NCBI GenBank assembly: GCA_024235695.1
Contig: JACKLX010000001.1
Span: forward strand, 434,001 to 498,000
Direction of reading: 5' to 3'
Source of the DNA: Accumulibacter sp.
GTDB taxonomy: Bacteria; Pseudomonadota; Gammaproteobacteria; Burkholderiales; Rhodocyclaceae
Length of the DNA: 64,000 nucleotides
Of this stretch, positions 7,799 to 16,521 are shown one piece after another; positions within the stretch are counted from its first letter, which is position 1, and every line of letters begins with the position of its first letter. Made by a program: the position numbers and the translations under genes. Under the pieces are notes generated by a model that made no database searches, was not told where the DNA came from, and worked only from the letters and a program-made list of their open reading frames with translations.

Positions 7799-9742
7799 TT
7801 AGTTCAAATCTTCGCCCTTGCCCTCGCCGCCGGTACGTGGTGCGATGACACCAAGCCGGCTCTTGAGCGTTTGCGGCTTGCCATTGAACAGCGCCGAATA
7901 ATAGACCGAGTTGCTCATCACCTTCTTGACGTAGTCGCGGGTCTCGCTGAAGGGGATCGTTTCGGCGTAGATGGCACCTTCGAGTGGCGTGTCGGCGCGC
8001 CAGCGGCGCGCCCGACCCGGCCCGGCGTTGTATGCCGCCGAGGCGAGCACCGGATGATTGTCGAGGTCTTCGAGTACCAGTCGCATGTAGCTGGTGCCCA
8101 GCAGCAGGTTGGTTTCGGTGTCGTTCACCCGGCTCGGGTGGAAATCCTTGAGGCCGATCTTCTGGGCCACCCACTTGGCGGTAGCCGGCATCAGCTGCAT
8201 CAGTCCGGAAGCGCCAACTTGCGACTTTGCGCTGCTGACGAAGCGGCTCTCCTGACGCATCAGGCCATAAACCCAGGCGTCATCCAACGCCTGATCGCGC
8301 GCCGCCGGTCGCACCTGGTCGCCGTAGGGGGCGAGGTAACGCAAGGAGTAGTCGTGCTCCTCGCGGGTGCGATCGGCAGCGACGATCGCGCGGTCGTAGA
8401 TGTCGGCCCGCAGGGCGATTTCGGACGCCGTCAGCAGTTCGCGGTCGCTCATGTCGCGCAAGGCGAAGTTCCATTCCCTGACGCCCTCCGAACGCAGGCC
8501 AAGGCGAAAGAAAGCCAGCGCGCGCTGCACTCCCGGGTTGGCCTGAACCTGCGCCAGTTGCTCCCGGCTCGGTGGCGGCGCTTTCGGCGGCGTGGTGATC
8601 GCCCGCCCGAGATCATCACTCGCCAGATTGCCGTAGAAATCGGGCTGCCCGGCGATCCTGGCGAACAGCGCGTCGGCCTCGGCAAGTCTGCCGCCAGCAC
8701 GGTAGGCGCGACCCAACCAGTAGATCCAGGCAGCTTGTGCGGCGAGTGCCGGCGGCATTTTCTCGATCGTCGAGCGGACGGCGCCCCAGTCCTGCGCGCG
8801 CAGCGCAGCGCGTACCTTCCACTCGGCCGCGTCGTCGCTCAGGGGGGCGTCGCCAGCCTGCCGATACCACGCCACCGCCTCCGGCAGGTGTCGCTGTGCA
8901 GCCTGTCGGCCGATCTGCGTCCACGCCCAGCCTTTTTCGTTGGCCTGCAGCGAAGGCGAAATCCGCTCCAGTTGCTCGGCGGCCATGCGTGGGTCGTTGC
9001 GGGCAATGCGCTGGATCGCCAGCACCGCCAGTTCGCGCTGCATGCGGCTGGCCGAAAAATCGCCTGGCAGCTTGAGCAGCCACGGCAGTGGCTTGCCGGT
9101 GATCGTCTGCGCCAGTTTCTTGTCCGGGGTCTGGCTCGGCGGCAGGTAGTTCATGCTGTAGATCGCCGCTTCGATCTTGTTGGCCTCGAACTGTCTGCGA
9201 ATGCGTGCCCAGACCGCATCGGCGAGGACGCGCTTGTCGATGATCAGCGCTTCCAGGACCGGGTAGCAGGGTTCGGGCGGTTCGAGCAAGTTCAGCCACA
9301 AGGGCATCGCATCGTCGAGCGCGCTGCTATCGCCCCGCGCCCGCCGGCTCTGCAGCGCGTAGCAGGCGAGGCTCTGGTCAGGCTGGGCAAGCCGCGAATA
9401 CTCGACGTCGAACTGCTCCCACTGCTGTTGTTTGCCCGTTTGCCGGAGCCAGTCGATGCGCAACTTCTCGGCGACGTAGGTGTTCTGGTTGCGCTCGAGA
9501 AACAAGCCAACGCTTGCCGGGTCGACATCCTTCAGGTCGAGCAGAATCCGCCAGTAATCGACGTAGGGGGCAAGTTCGTAAGCCTGCAGCGTCGGCGCCA
9601 GACGTTCCAGCTTGGCCTTGTCGCCGGCTCGAGCGGCGTCGCGAGCGGCCAGGAACTGTTCGTCGGCGGTCTGGGCGACGGCGCCGAGGGGCGTCAGAAG
9701 CCAGGCAAAGAGGGCGAGGAGGAGGCTCGGGCGACACTTCAT
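7799..9742 (-). CDS. slt: soluble lytic murein transglycosylase (Slt70 family)
   Basis: A 647-residue periplasmic enzyme that cleaves the MurNAc-GlcNAc bond with formation of 1,6-anhydroMurNAc. A Sec signal peptide covers residues 1-23 (hydrophobic core LLLALFAWLL, cut after AVAQ or just before). The middle 400 residues are alpha-helical repeats that form the ring of Slt70. The C-terminal SLT domain has the catalytic glutamate E498 in LMRQESRF, GASGLMQLMPATA and AYNAGPGR. Length and domain order match E. coli Slt. It is first in the leftward slt/NDUFA9-like/cca group and divergent from fau. Confidence 0.95.
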   Translation of the reverse strand: MKCRPSLLLALFAWLLTPLGAVAQTADEQFLAARDAARAGDKAKLERLAPTLQAYELAPYVDYWRILLDLKDVDPASVGLFLERNQNTYVAEKLRIDWLRQTGKQQQWEQFDVEYSRLAQPDQSLACYALQSRRARGDSSALDDAMPLWLNLLEPPEPCYPVLEALIIDKRVLADAVWARIRRQFEANKIEAAIYSMNYLPPSQTPDKKLAQTITGKPLPWLLKLPGDFSASRMQRELAVLAIQRIARNDPRMAAEQLERISPSLQANEKGWAWTQIGRQAAQRHLPEAVAWYRQAGDAPLSDDAAEWKVRAALRAQDWGAVRSTIEKMPPALAAQAAWIYWLGRAYRAGGRLAEADALFARIAGQPDFYGNLASDDLGRAITTPPKAPPPSREQLAQVQANPGVQRALAFFRLGLRSEGVREWNFALRDMSDRELLTASEIALRADIYDRAIVAADRTREEHDYSLRYLAPYGDQVRPAARDQALDDAWVYGLMRQESRFVSSAKSQVGASGLMQLMPATAKWVAQKIGLKDFHPSRVNDTETNLLLGTSYMRLVLEDLDNHPVLASAAYNAGPGRARRWRADTPLEGAIYAETIPFSETRDYVKKVMSNSVYYSALFNGKPQTLKSRLGVIAPRTGGEGKGEDLN

Positions 9743-9880
9743 GATAAGCTGGACTTCCGCAGAAAACTTGTCCTGAGCATATCACATGGCTGCCAGCATG
9801 ATCCTGCAAACCGCTGCTCCGGAGCCGCGCCGGGTCGATCTCAGCGCACGACGACGGCGTCCACCGGGGCGGGGGAACAG

Positions 9881-9957
9881 GCCGCCGATCGGCGCGACAG
9901 CGATCGGCCGCGTCGGCGCCCGGGCGGCTTGCCGAGCGCCCCTTGCCGATCGGCGGC
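9881..9957 (+). repeat. 13-bp perfect inverted repeat in the fau leader
   Basis: GCCGCCGATCGGC at 9881-9893 is the exact reverse complement of GCCGATCGGCGGC at 9945-9957, with a 51-base loop. The right arm is followed by GGTTTTCGCG and then the fau ATG at 9968. A third related copy, GCGATCGGCCGC, sits in the loop at 9900. If it folds in RNA, the stem buries the only purine-rich region before the start codon. Confidence 0.6.
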
Positions 9958-9967
9958 GGTTTTCGCG

Positions 9968-10579
9968 ATGACCCCAGGTAGCACCCCAGATGGTTTTCCC
10001 GGCGGCCGCCTTGCCGCTCGTGGCGAACTGCGCAAGGCGCTGGTCGAGCGCCGGCTGGCGATGCCGATGGAGCAGTGGCAGCGCCATTGCGAGGCGATCT
10101 GCGCACACCTGCACGCCGGCTTTCGGCAGCTCGCGGCAATGCCTGTGGCGTTCTGCTGGCCGCTGCGCAGGGAACCGGACCTGCGGCCCGCGATCGATCG
10201 CTGGCGCGCCGAGGGCCACCCGGGTTTTGCCGCACTGCTGCCGGTAGTGATCGACGAGGACAGCGCCCTCGGTTTTCGTGCCTGGTCGTCAACGACGGCG
10301 ATGTTCGCCGACCGCTATGGCATCCCGACGCCGGCCGACGGCGATTTCCTGAGACCGCAGGCACTGCTGCTGCCGGTCAACGCTTTCGACGCCGCCGGTT
10401 ATCGGCTCGGTTACGGCGGCGGCTACTTCGACCGCACGCTGGCCGGGCTGGCGCCGCGGCCATTGGTCATCGGCGTCGGCTTCGAGCTGGCGCGAGTGGA
10501 CTCGATCCGCCCCGAGGCGCACGATCAGCCGCTCGACGTGATGGTCACCGAAGCGGGTATCTTCCGGCCCGTTCGCTAG
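9968..10579 (+). CDS. fau: 5-formyltetrahydrofolate cyclo-ligase
   Basis: A 203-residue enzyme that converts 5-formyl-THF to 5,10-methenyl-THF with ATP. The family signature is YGGGYFDRTL, preceded by LLLPVNAFDAAGYRLG. The N-terminal basic helix (RGELRKALVERR) is also typical. A much longer open frame extends upstream, but it is a shadow of slt. The start at 9968 gives the normal family length and an N-terminus that aligns. Its 3' end overlaps the convergent GGDEF/EAL gene by 4 bases. In many proteobacteria 6S RNA lies just upstream; here I only see the inverted repeat described separately. Confidence 0.93.
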   Translation: MTPGSTPDGFPGGRLAARGELRKALVERRLAMPMEQWQRHCEAICAHLHAGFRQLAAMPVAFCWPLRREPDLRPAIDRWRAEGHPGFAALLPVVIDEDSALGFRAWSSTTAMFADRYGIPTPADGDFLRPQALLLPVNAFDAAGYRLGYGGGYFDRTLAGLAPRPLVIGVGFELARVDSIRPEAHDQPLDVMVTEAGIFRPVR

Positions 10580-13500
10580 GGTTGCAACGGCTGGTGGCCG
10601 ACAATGAAGGCGGCCAACTCGTCCGCCGGCATCGGGCGGGCCAGCCAGTAACCCTGCATTTCGTCGCAGTCGTACAGCCGCAACTGCGCCACGACCTCGG
10701 CGTCCTCGACGCCCTCGGCGACCGTCCGCAACTTGAGTCCGTGCGCCATCTGGATGATCGCGCGAACGATCGCCGCATCGCCCGGGTCGCTGACCAGATC
10801 GCGGACGAAGGGCCGGGCGATCTTCAGCTTGTCTACCGCGAAGCGCTTGAGGTATGCCAGGTTGGAGTAGCCGGTGCCGAAATCGTCGACCGATAGTCGG
10901 ACGCCGATGGCCTTCAGGCGGCGGGCCGTTTCGAGCGCCGTTTCGGCGTCCTGGATCATGATCGACTCGGTCAGTTCGAGTTCCAGCCACTCCGAGTCGA
11001 GGTCGGCGAGCACCAGCGAATTGATCACCGTTTCCACCAGGTCGCTGCGGCGAAACTGCAGCGCCGACAGGTTGACCGCCACGGCAATCGGCGGCAGTCC
11101 GGCATCCTGCCAGGCGCGCGCCTGGCGGCAGGCCTCGCCCATCACCCACTTGCCGAGCGGCACGATCAGACCCGTTTCTTCGGCGATCGGGATGAAGGTG
11201 GCCGGCGCGACCAGCCCGTCATCTGGCGTTTGCCAGCGCACCAGCGCTTCGACGCCGGTAATCCGCCCCGATTTCAGGTCGGCCTGCGGCTGGTAATGCA
11301 AGACAAACTCGTGACGCTGCAGGGCGTGTCGCAAGCGGGTTTCGAGATGCATGTGTTCGACCGCCTGCACGTTCATCTGCTCGGTGAAGAAGCGGTGCGC
11401 GTTGCGGCCGGCGTGCTTGGCGTGATACATCGCGGTGTCGGCCTTCTGCGTCAGGCTGTCGAAATCGTCGCCGTCGTCGGGAAAGAGGGCAATGCCGATG
11501 GAAAACGAGGTCGACAGGGCATGGTTGTCGATCAGGAACGGTTCGGCCATCCGTTGCTGGACCTTGTCGGCGAGCCGCGAAACGGCCTCGCTGTCACGCG
11601 CGTCGCGGAGAACGATGACGAACTCGTCGCCGCCCTGGCGGCTGATCGTGTCTGATTCACGAACACAGCTTTGCAGCCTTCCGACCACTGCCTTGAGCAG
11701 TTTGTCGCCGACCGGGTGGCCGAGCGAGTCGTTGATCGTCTTGAAGCGGTCGAGGTCGAGGAACATCAGCGCGACGCGGCCGTGCGACCGCCTGGCCAGG
11801 GCCAGCGCCTGCTCCAGCCGGTCGCGCAGAAGCAGGCGGTTGGGCAGGCCGGTCAGCGGGTCGTGATGGGCCAGGAACTCGGCGTGCTGTTGCGCCGCCT
11901 TGCGCTCGGTGATGTCGGTAAACGTCGCCACCGCGGCGTTCGGTCGGGTGGCATCGCCAGCGTACAGGGGCGAGGCGTTGATCAGGATCCAGCGCAGGCT
12001 GCCGTCAGCAGAGCGCAAGCCCATGACCACCTCGCGCACCTCGCAGGCATCGCGGATGGCGACCACCCACGGCCAGTCCGTGGGCAGAAACGGCTGCCCG
12101 TCCTCGCCCAGCCGCTCGCTGCCGCCATCGCCTGACGCGTCAGCCGGGAAGCCGGCCGGCGAGCTGGCAAAGATCTCGTCCGCCGCCGGGTTGGCGAACA
12201 ACAGGCTGCCGCCTTCGGACCACAACATCAGTCCTTCGGCCATCGCCGACACGACGCCACGGAAACGGCTTTCGCTTTCGTGCAGGCGGTCGAGCATCTG
12301 CCGCAGCTCGCTGATGTCCTCCTTGATCGCCACATAATTGGTCGTCCGGCCATCACCGTCCTGGACCGGTGCGATCAGCGCGCGTTCCTGATACAGCGTA
12401 CCGTCACGGCGCCGGTTCTCGAACTCGCCGTGCCAGCTGTGGCCGGCCTTGATCGTCGCCCACAGCTCGGCGTAGGTCGCCGCGGTGGTCCGCCCGGACT
12501 TGAGGAGGCTCGGCTTCTCGCCGATGACCTCGTCTTTCGGGTAGCCGGTGGTTTCGACGAACTTGTCGTTGACATATTCGATCCGTCCCTCGGTGTCGGT
12601 GATGACGATCGTCGCCGGGTTCTGTTCGACGACCAGCGACAGCTTGCGTGCCCAGGACTCGGCCCGGTGGCGCTCGGTGATCTCGTGGAAGATGGCCAAT
12701 GCCGTTTCGCCACCGGCCTGCGCTGCCGCTTCGGCGACCACCACACCGTCGAAGAAGCGCGGCCCTTGCGGTGTCGGAAAGCCGAACTCGACGTGCTGCG
12801 AACGGCCACTGGCATGGACCGCATCGAGGGCCGCCTGCCATTGATCGATCAGGGTCGGGTCGACCCCCGGGTAAGCCTCGAAGACCTCGCGCACGGTCTT
12901 GCCGAGAACGCTGCCCGGTGGCAGCGCCAATGCTTGCTCGAAGGCGCGGTTGGTGAACAGGTGGTGATGGTGTTCGTCGTAACGACCGATGATCGCCGGC
13001 AGGTTATCGACCAGTGTTTCGTAGGACTGCTGCCGCTGGCAGAGGTCGGCGGTCCGCTGCCGAACCAGTTCTTCGGCCATTGCCCGACGGCTCAACAGGC
13101 TGTGCAGATAGATCAGCAGCAGCAGCGTGACCAGTGCGCCGAGCACCGGAACGTAGGCGAGCGACGGCGAACCATTGGCGGCCAGCCACGCCGGCGTCGC
13201 CTCGACCTGGATCGACCACAGGCGCCGGCCGATCTCGAGGTCCGCACGCTGGCGGGCGATTGCCGTCTCCTCCGGCAAAGTGGTCAGTGACGAGCCCGGC
13301 GTCCAGGCACGAATCAGCTGTTTTTCCTCAGGTTGCGTCTGGTCGAGCAAAAAGACGTGCAGACCCGTTTCGCTGTCACCGGCATTGGCCGCGTCGAACA
13401 TCTGCGCCATGCTCAGGACCGCAAGAACGATGCCGCGAATGGCCGCGCGCCGTTGATCGCGCGTCGGCGGCACCTGGTCACCGTGATAGACCGGCGCGAC

Positions 13501-14127
13501 GATCACCACGGTATCGGTCTGGCGGCGGTCGATGAGCAGCGGCCCGACATCGCTGCCGACCTGCAGGCCGGTGTCGATGGCCTGGTCGATCAGCGGACCG
13601 CGGCTGGCCGCCGCATGCAGGTTGAGGCCGATGGCGCTTCGATTGGGATCGAGCGGAACGGCATAGAGCACCGGGAAATACCGCTGTCGACGTTGCATCG
13701 GCAACTCGGAACCCGCCGCGTCGCGCTCGCGGATCGCGAAATCATCACCCCACAGCTGCCGCGCGCGGCGTTCGAAATCGGCCAGATCGGCGGCTTCGAC
13801 CGCCGGCAACCAGCCAAAGCCGCGGATCCCGTGGTCACCGATCATCGGCTCGGCAAAGCTCCGGAAAGCCGGCCAGCTGACGTTGTCGACACTGCTGAAA
13901 AGGCGTTGCAGTGTCGTCAGATTGTCCAGCTGCTCAAGAATGCGCTGCCTGACGAGGTTGCTGCGGGTGGTCGCCACCTGCTGAAAGCGTTGCTCAAGCC
14001 GTTCCTGGGCTGCGTCGGACAACGACTTGCTGACCCAACCGGTGATCAGGGAGGCGGCAAGGCCGACGCCGATCAGGATGGTCCAACGACCGGACCACAG
14101 TGTACGAAAGGGTGGAAACAACGCCAT
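10576..14127 (-). CDS. CHASE-PAS-PAS-PAS-GGDEF-EAL cyclic-di-GMP signalling protein
   Basis: A 1183-residue inner-membrane sensor that can make and break cyclic di-GMP. A transmembrane helix at about 15-33 is followed by a periplasmic CHASE-type sensor (about 75-300) and a second helix at about 323-343. Three PAS domains start near 366, 492 and 615. The GGDEF domain has an intact GGDEF at 832-836 and the inhibitory RxxD site (R823-D826) exactly five residues before it. The EAL domain (from about 928) keeps EALVRW (960-965), ELTES, DDFGTGYSNL (1081-1090) and VAEGVED. One oddity is LKIARPF (1101-1107), where most active enzymes have LKID; the lysine stays but Asp is Ala. Both activities look possible. 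It follows patB by 84 bases on the same strand. Confidence 0.95.
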   Translation of the reverse strand: MALFPPFRTLWSGRWTILIGVGLAASLITGWVSKSLSDAAQERLEQRFQQVATTRSNLVRQRILEQLDNLTTLQRLFSSVDNVSWPAFRSFAEPMIGDHGIRGFGWLPAVEAADLADFERRARQLWGDDFAIRERDAAGSELPMQRRQRYFPVLYAVPLDPNRSAIGLNLHAAASRGPLIDQAIDTGLQVGSDVGPLLIDRRQTDTVVIVAPVYHGDQVPPTRDQRRAAIRGIVLAVLSMAQMFDAANAGDSETGLHVFLLDQTQPEEKQLIRAWTPGSSLTTLPEETAIARQRADLEIGRRLWSIQVEATPAWLAANGSPSLAYVPVLGALVTLLLLIYLHSLLSRRAMAEELVRQRTADLCQRQQSYETLVDNLPAIIGRYDEHHHHLFTNRAFEQALALPPGSVLGKTVREVFEAYPGVDPTLIDQWQAALDAVHASGRSQHVEFGFPTPQGPRFFDGVVVAEAAAQAGGETALAIFHEITERHRAESWARKLSLVVEQNPATIVITDTEGRIEYVNDKFVETTGYPKDEVIGEKPSLLKSGRTTAATYAELWATIKAGHSWHGEFENRRRDGTLYQERALIAPVQDGDGRTTNYVAIKEDISELRQMLDRLHESESRFRGVVSAMAEGLMLWSEGGSLLFANPAADEIFASSPAGFPADASGDGGSERLGEDGQPFLPTDWPWVVAIRDACEVREVVMGLRSADGSLRWILINASPLYAGDATRPNAAVATFTDITERKAAQQHAEFLAHHDPLTGLPNRLLLRDRLEQALALARRSHGRVALMFLDLDRFKTINDSLGHPVGDKLLKAVVGRLQSCVRESDTISRQGGDEFVIVLRDARDSEAVSRLADKVQQRMAEPFLIDNHALSTSFSIGIALFPDDGDDFDSLTQKADTAMYHAKHAGRNAHRFFTEQMNVQAVEHMHLETRLRHALQRHEFVLHYQPQADLKSGRITGVEALVRWQTPDDGLVAPATFIPIAEETGLIVPLGKWVMGEACRQARAWQDAGLPPIAVAVNLSALQFRRSDLVETVINSLVLADLDSEWLELELTESIMIQDAETALETARRLKAIGVRLSVDDFGTGYSNLAYLKRFAVDKLKIARPFVRDLVSDPGDAAIVRAIIQMAHGLKLRTVAEGVEDAEVVAQLRLYDCDEMQGYWLARPMPADELAAFIVGHQPLQP

Positions 14128-14211
14128 TTATCGGGCCTGACCGTAGCGGCACACCGCGGCTGGCATGCATCCGGCCATGCTATGCGCGCCGTTGCGCGAA
14201 AGCAATCCGCG

Positions 14212-15369
14212 TCAAGTTGGCGGGGCCGTCTCGGCTGACCCGGCAGCGGCCGCCCGCAGACGTTCGATGGCCGTGTCGAGCGTTGTGCGTGGGCAACCGA
14301 AATTCAGTCGCAGCCAGCCGGGGAGGCCAAAATCTGCACCGTTGGAGAGACCGACGCCGGCCGCCTCGAAAAAAGCCGCCGGATCGTCAACGCCCAGGCC
14401 GCGCGCGTCGATCCATGCCAGGTAGGTCGCCTCGACGTGCGTCTGGCGCAATCCGGGGATGCCGCTCAATGCCGCTGCCAGCCGGTCCCGGTTGCTGCGC
14501 AGGACCGCCAGCAGCGCCCGGCGCCAGTCGTCGCCGTGGCGATAAGCGGCCTCCGTCGCGACCAGTCCAAGGACGTTGACGTGCGGCACGATGCCGCGCA
14601 TGGCGTCGATGAAGCGCCGGCGAAGCGCGGCCTCGGAAATGACCGCGAAGGCACAGCCGAGACCGGGGATATTCCAGGTTTTCGAGGGTGCCATCAGGGT
14701 GATGCTGTGCCGTGCAAGGTCGCCATCGATGGTCGCCAGTGGCAGGTGCTGGCGATGTTCGTCAAGCAGCAGGTCGCAGTGGATTTCGTCCGAGCAAACG
14801 GTCAGCTCGTGGCGTTTGCAGAATGCGGCGATCTCGGCAAGCTCGTGCTCGTGCCAGGCGCGGCCGACCGGATTGTGCGGGTGACAGAGCAGCAGCAGGC
14901 GGCTGCTCGGCTGCAGCGCCGCCGTCAGCGCGGCGAAGTCCCAGCCCCATCGGCCGCCAGACAGGCTCAGCTCGGCAGTGGTCAGCCGTCGGTCGGCGAG
15001 GCGTGGTGCCGACAGGAAAGGCGGGTAGATCGGAGTCGCCGTGACGACGTCGCCAGCGACCGCCCGGCAGGCAATGTTGAGGCCGCTGACCATGCCCGGT
15101 AACCAGACCAGCCAGTCGGCCTCGACCCGCCAGCCATAAGCGCGCCGCAGATGCCCGAGGACGGCGTCGTAGAGTGCTGGCGTTGGTGCCGCGTAGCCGA
15201 AACAGCCGTGCGCGATACGCTTTTCGAGTGCCTCGATGATCGCCGGCGGCGCCGCAAAGTCCATGTCGGCCACCCACATCGGCAGTACGTCGCGGCCGGC
15301 GTACTTGTTCCACTTGACCGAGTCACCGCCGCGACGGTCGATGACGCGCTCGAAATCGAAGCCATCCAT
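14212..15369 (-). CDS. patB: PLP-dependent C-S beta-lyase (PatB/MalY family)
   Basis: A 385-residue fold type I PLP enzyme. It opens with the family sequence around DSVKWNKY and DVLPMWVADMDF, and the PLP lysine lies in APSKTWNIPGL. CHPHNPVGRAW and SDEIHCDLL are also typical. Members split cystathionine or cysteine conjugates to thiol, pyruvate and ammonia. I placed the start at ATG 15369 because earlier methionines precede the conserved N-terminus and overlap cysK. It lies 13 bases after cysK, so a synthase and a lyase of sulfur amino acids share a transcript. Confidence 0.92.
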   Translation of the reverse strand: MDGFDFERVIDRRGGDSVKWNKYAGRDVLPMWVADMDFAAPPAIIEALEKRIAHGCFGYAAPTPALYDAVLGHLRRAYGWRVEADWLVWLPGMVSGLNIACRAVAGDVVTATPIYPPFLSAPRLADRRLTTAELSLSGGRWGWDFAALTAALQPSSRLLLLCHPHNPVGRAWHEHELAEIAAFCKRHELTVCSDEIHCDLLLDEHRQHLPLATIDGDLARHSITLMAPSKTWNIPGLGCAFAVISEAALRRRFIDAMRGIVPHVNVLGLVATEAAYRHGDDWRRALLAVLRSNRDRLAAALSGIPGLRQTHVEATYLAWIDARGLGVDDPAAFFEAAGVGLSNGADFGLPGWLRLNFGCPRTTLDTAIERLRAAAAGSAETAPPT

Positions 15370-15382
15370 CGCCTGGCCCCGG

Positions 15383-16321
15383 TCACACCTCGAGATGCGC
15401 GAACAGCTGGGTCGACAGGTAGCGTTCACCGAACGACGGGATGACCACCACCGTCAGCTTGCCGGCATTCTGCGGTCGACGTGCCACTTCCATCGCTGCC
15501 CACACCGCTGCGCCGGAAGAGATGCCGACCAGCAGGCCTTCCTCGGTGGCCATTCGGCGCGCGATGGCGAAGGCGTCGTCGGCGGTGACGCGGATCACCT
15601 CGTCGTAAATACCGGTGTTCAGCACCTGCGGCACGAAGCCGGCGCCGATTCCCTGGATCGGATGGGGTCCCTTCGCTCCGCCCGAGAGCACCGGCGACGC
15701 GTCGGGCTCGACGGCGATTACCTGCACGCCCGGCTTCTTCTCCTTGAGGACTTCGCCAACGCCGGTGATGGTGCCGCCGGTGCCGACTCCCGAGACGAAA
15801 ATGTCGACCTGGCCGTGGGTGTCGCGCCACACCTCCTCGGCGGTCGTCGCGCGGTGGATGGCCGGGTTCGCCGGGTTGTCGAACTGTTGTGGAATGAAGT
15901 AGCAGGCATCGGCGGCAGCCATTTCCTCGGCGCGGCGGATGGCGCCGGCCATGCCGTCCGCTCCTGGCGTGAGCACCAGTTCGGCGCCGTAGGCCTTGAG
16001 CAGCAGGCGGCGTTCGCGGCTCATGGTCTCGGGCATCACGAAGCAGCACTTGATGCCTCGCGCCGCGCAGACCATCGCCAGGCCGATGCCGGTATTGCCC
16101 GAGGTCGGTTCGAGGACGATCGTTTGCGGGCCGATCTTGCCGGCCGCCTGTGCGGCATCGATCATCGCCAGAGCGATGCGGTCCTTGACGCTATGCGCCG
16201 GATTGCAGAACTCCAGCTTGACGACGACCGTGCCGTCTATGCCTGCCGTCAGCCGGTTGAGCCTGACCAGCGGGGTATTGCCGATCAGTGCAGTGACGTT
16301 GCTGGCGATGTTCATGGGCAT
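15383..16321 (-). CDS. cysK: cysteine synthase A (O-acetylserine sulfhydrylase)
   Basis: A 312-residue PLP enzyme that makes cysteine from O-acetylserine and sulfide. The PLP lysine is in [10 protein letters not shown], the substrate loop in [12 protein letters not shown], and the phosphate-binding loop in [10 protein letters not shown]. The sequence is of CysK rather than CysM type, based on the asparagine loop and the C-terminal SFGERYLST. An AGGAG site 9 bases before ATG supports the first methionine. About 200 bases separate it from ilvA upstream. Confidence 0.94.
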   Translation of the reverse strand: MPMNIASNVTALIGNTPLVRLNRLTAGIDGTVVVKLEFCNPAHSVKDRIALAMIDAAQAAGKIGPQTIVLEPTSGNTGIGLAMVCAARGIKCCFVMPETMSRERRLLLKAYGAELVLTPGADGMAGAIRRAEEMAAADACYFIPQQFDNPANPAIHRATTAEEVWRDTHGQVDIFVSGVGTGGTITGVGEVLKEKKPGVQVIAVEPDASPVLSGGAKGPHPIQGIGAGFVPQVLNTGIYDEVIRVTADDAFAIARRMATEEGLLVGISSGAAVWAAMEVARRPQNAGKLTVVVIPSFGERYLSTQLFAHLEV

Positions 16322-16521
16322 CTTTGAGGTCTCCTCTGAAGCAGTCCGGGTGGACTGGTTTGGTCAACAAGGCCGGCCGATGTCACACACCGGCCAGCAG
16401 CGGTGCGCGCAGGCGGTCCTCGCGCGAGTCGTTCTTGCCGATCGGCTTGCCGGCGGTCGACCGATAGCCGGTGCGCCCGACCGGCGCGGCAATTGCCAGG
16501 GCGCCTCGGAAGCCGCAGCGG

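Noticed and set aside
7871-9967. Possible long N-terminal extension of fau
   Set aside because: The frame continues upstream over slt, but the family N-terminus begins at 9968 and the extension shows no conserved sequence.
9743-9967. 6S RNA gene upstream of fau
   Set aside because: The position is classic, but I cannot find the conserved 6S ends or the central bubble; only a 13-bp inverted repeat is visible.
12280-13290. A 336-residue plus-strand open frame inside the GGDEF/EAL gene
   Set aside because: Antisense shadow; the minus-strand protein has continuous PAS domains through this stretch.
16370-16400. GGCCGG/CCGGCC inverted repeat between ilvA and cysK as a terminator
   Set aside because: The arms are only six bases and there is no T-run on the minus strand.
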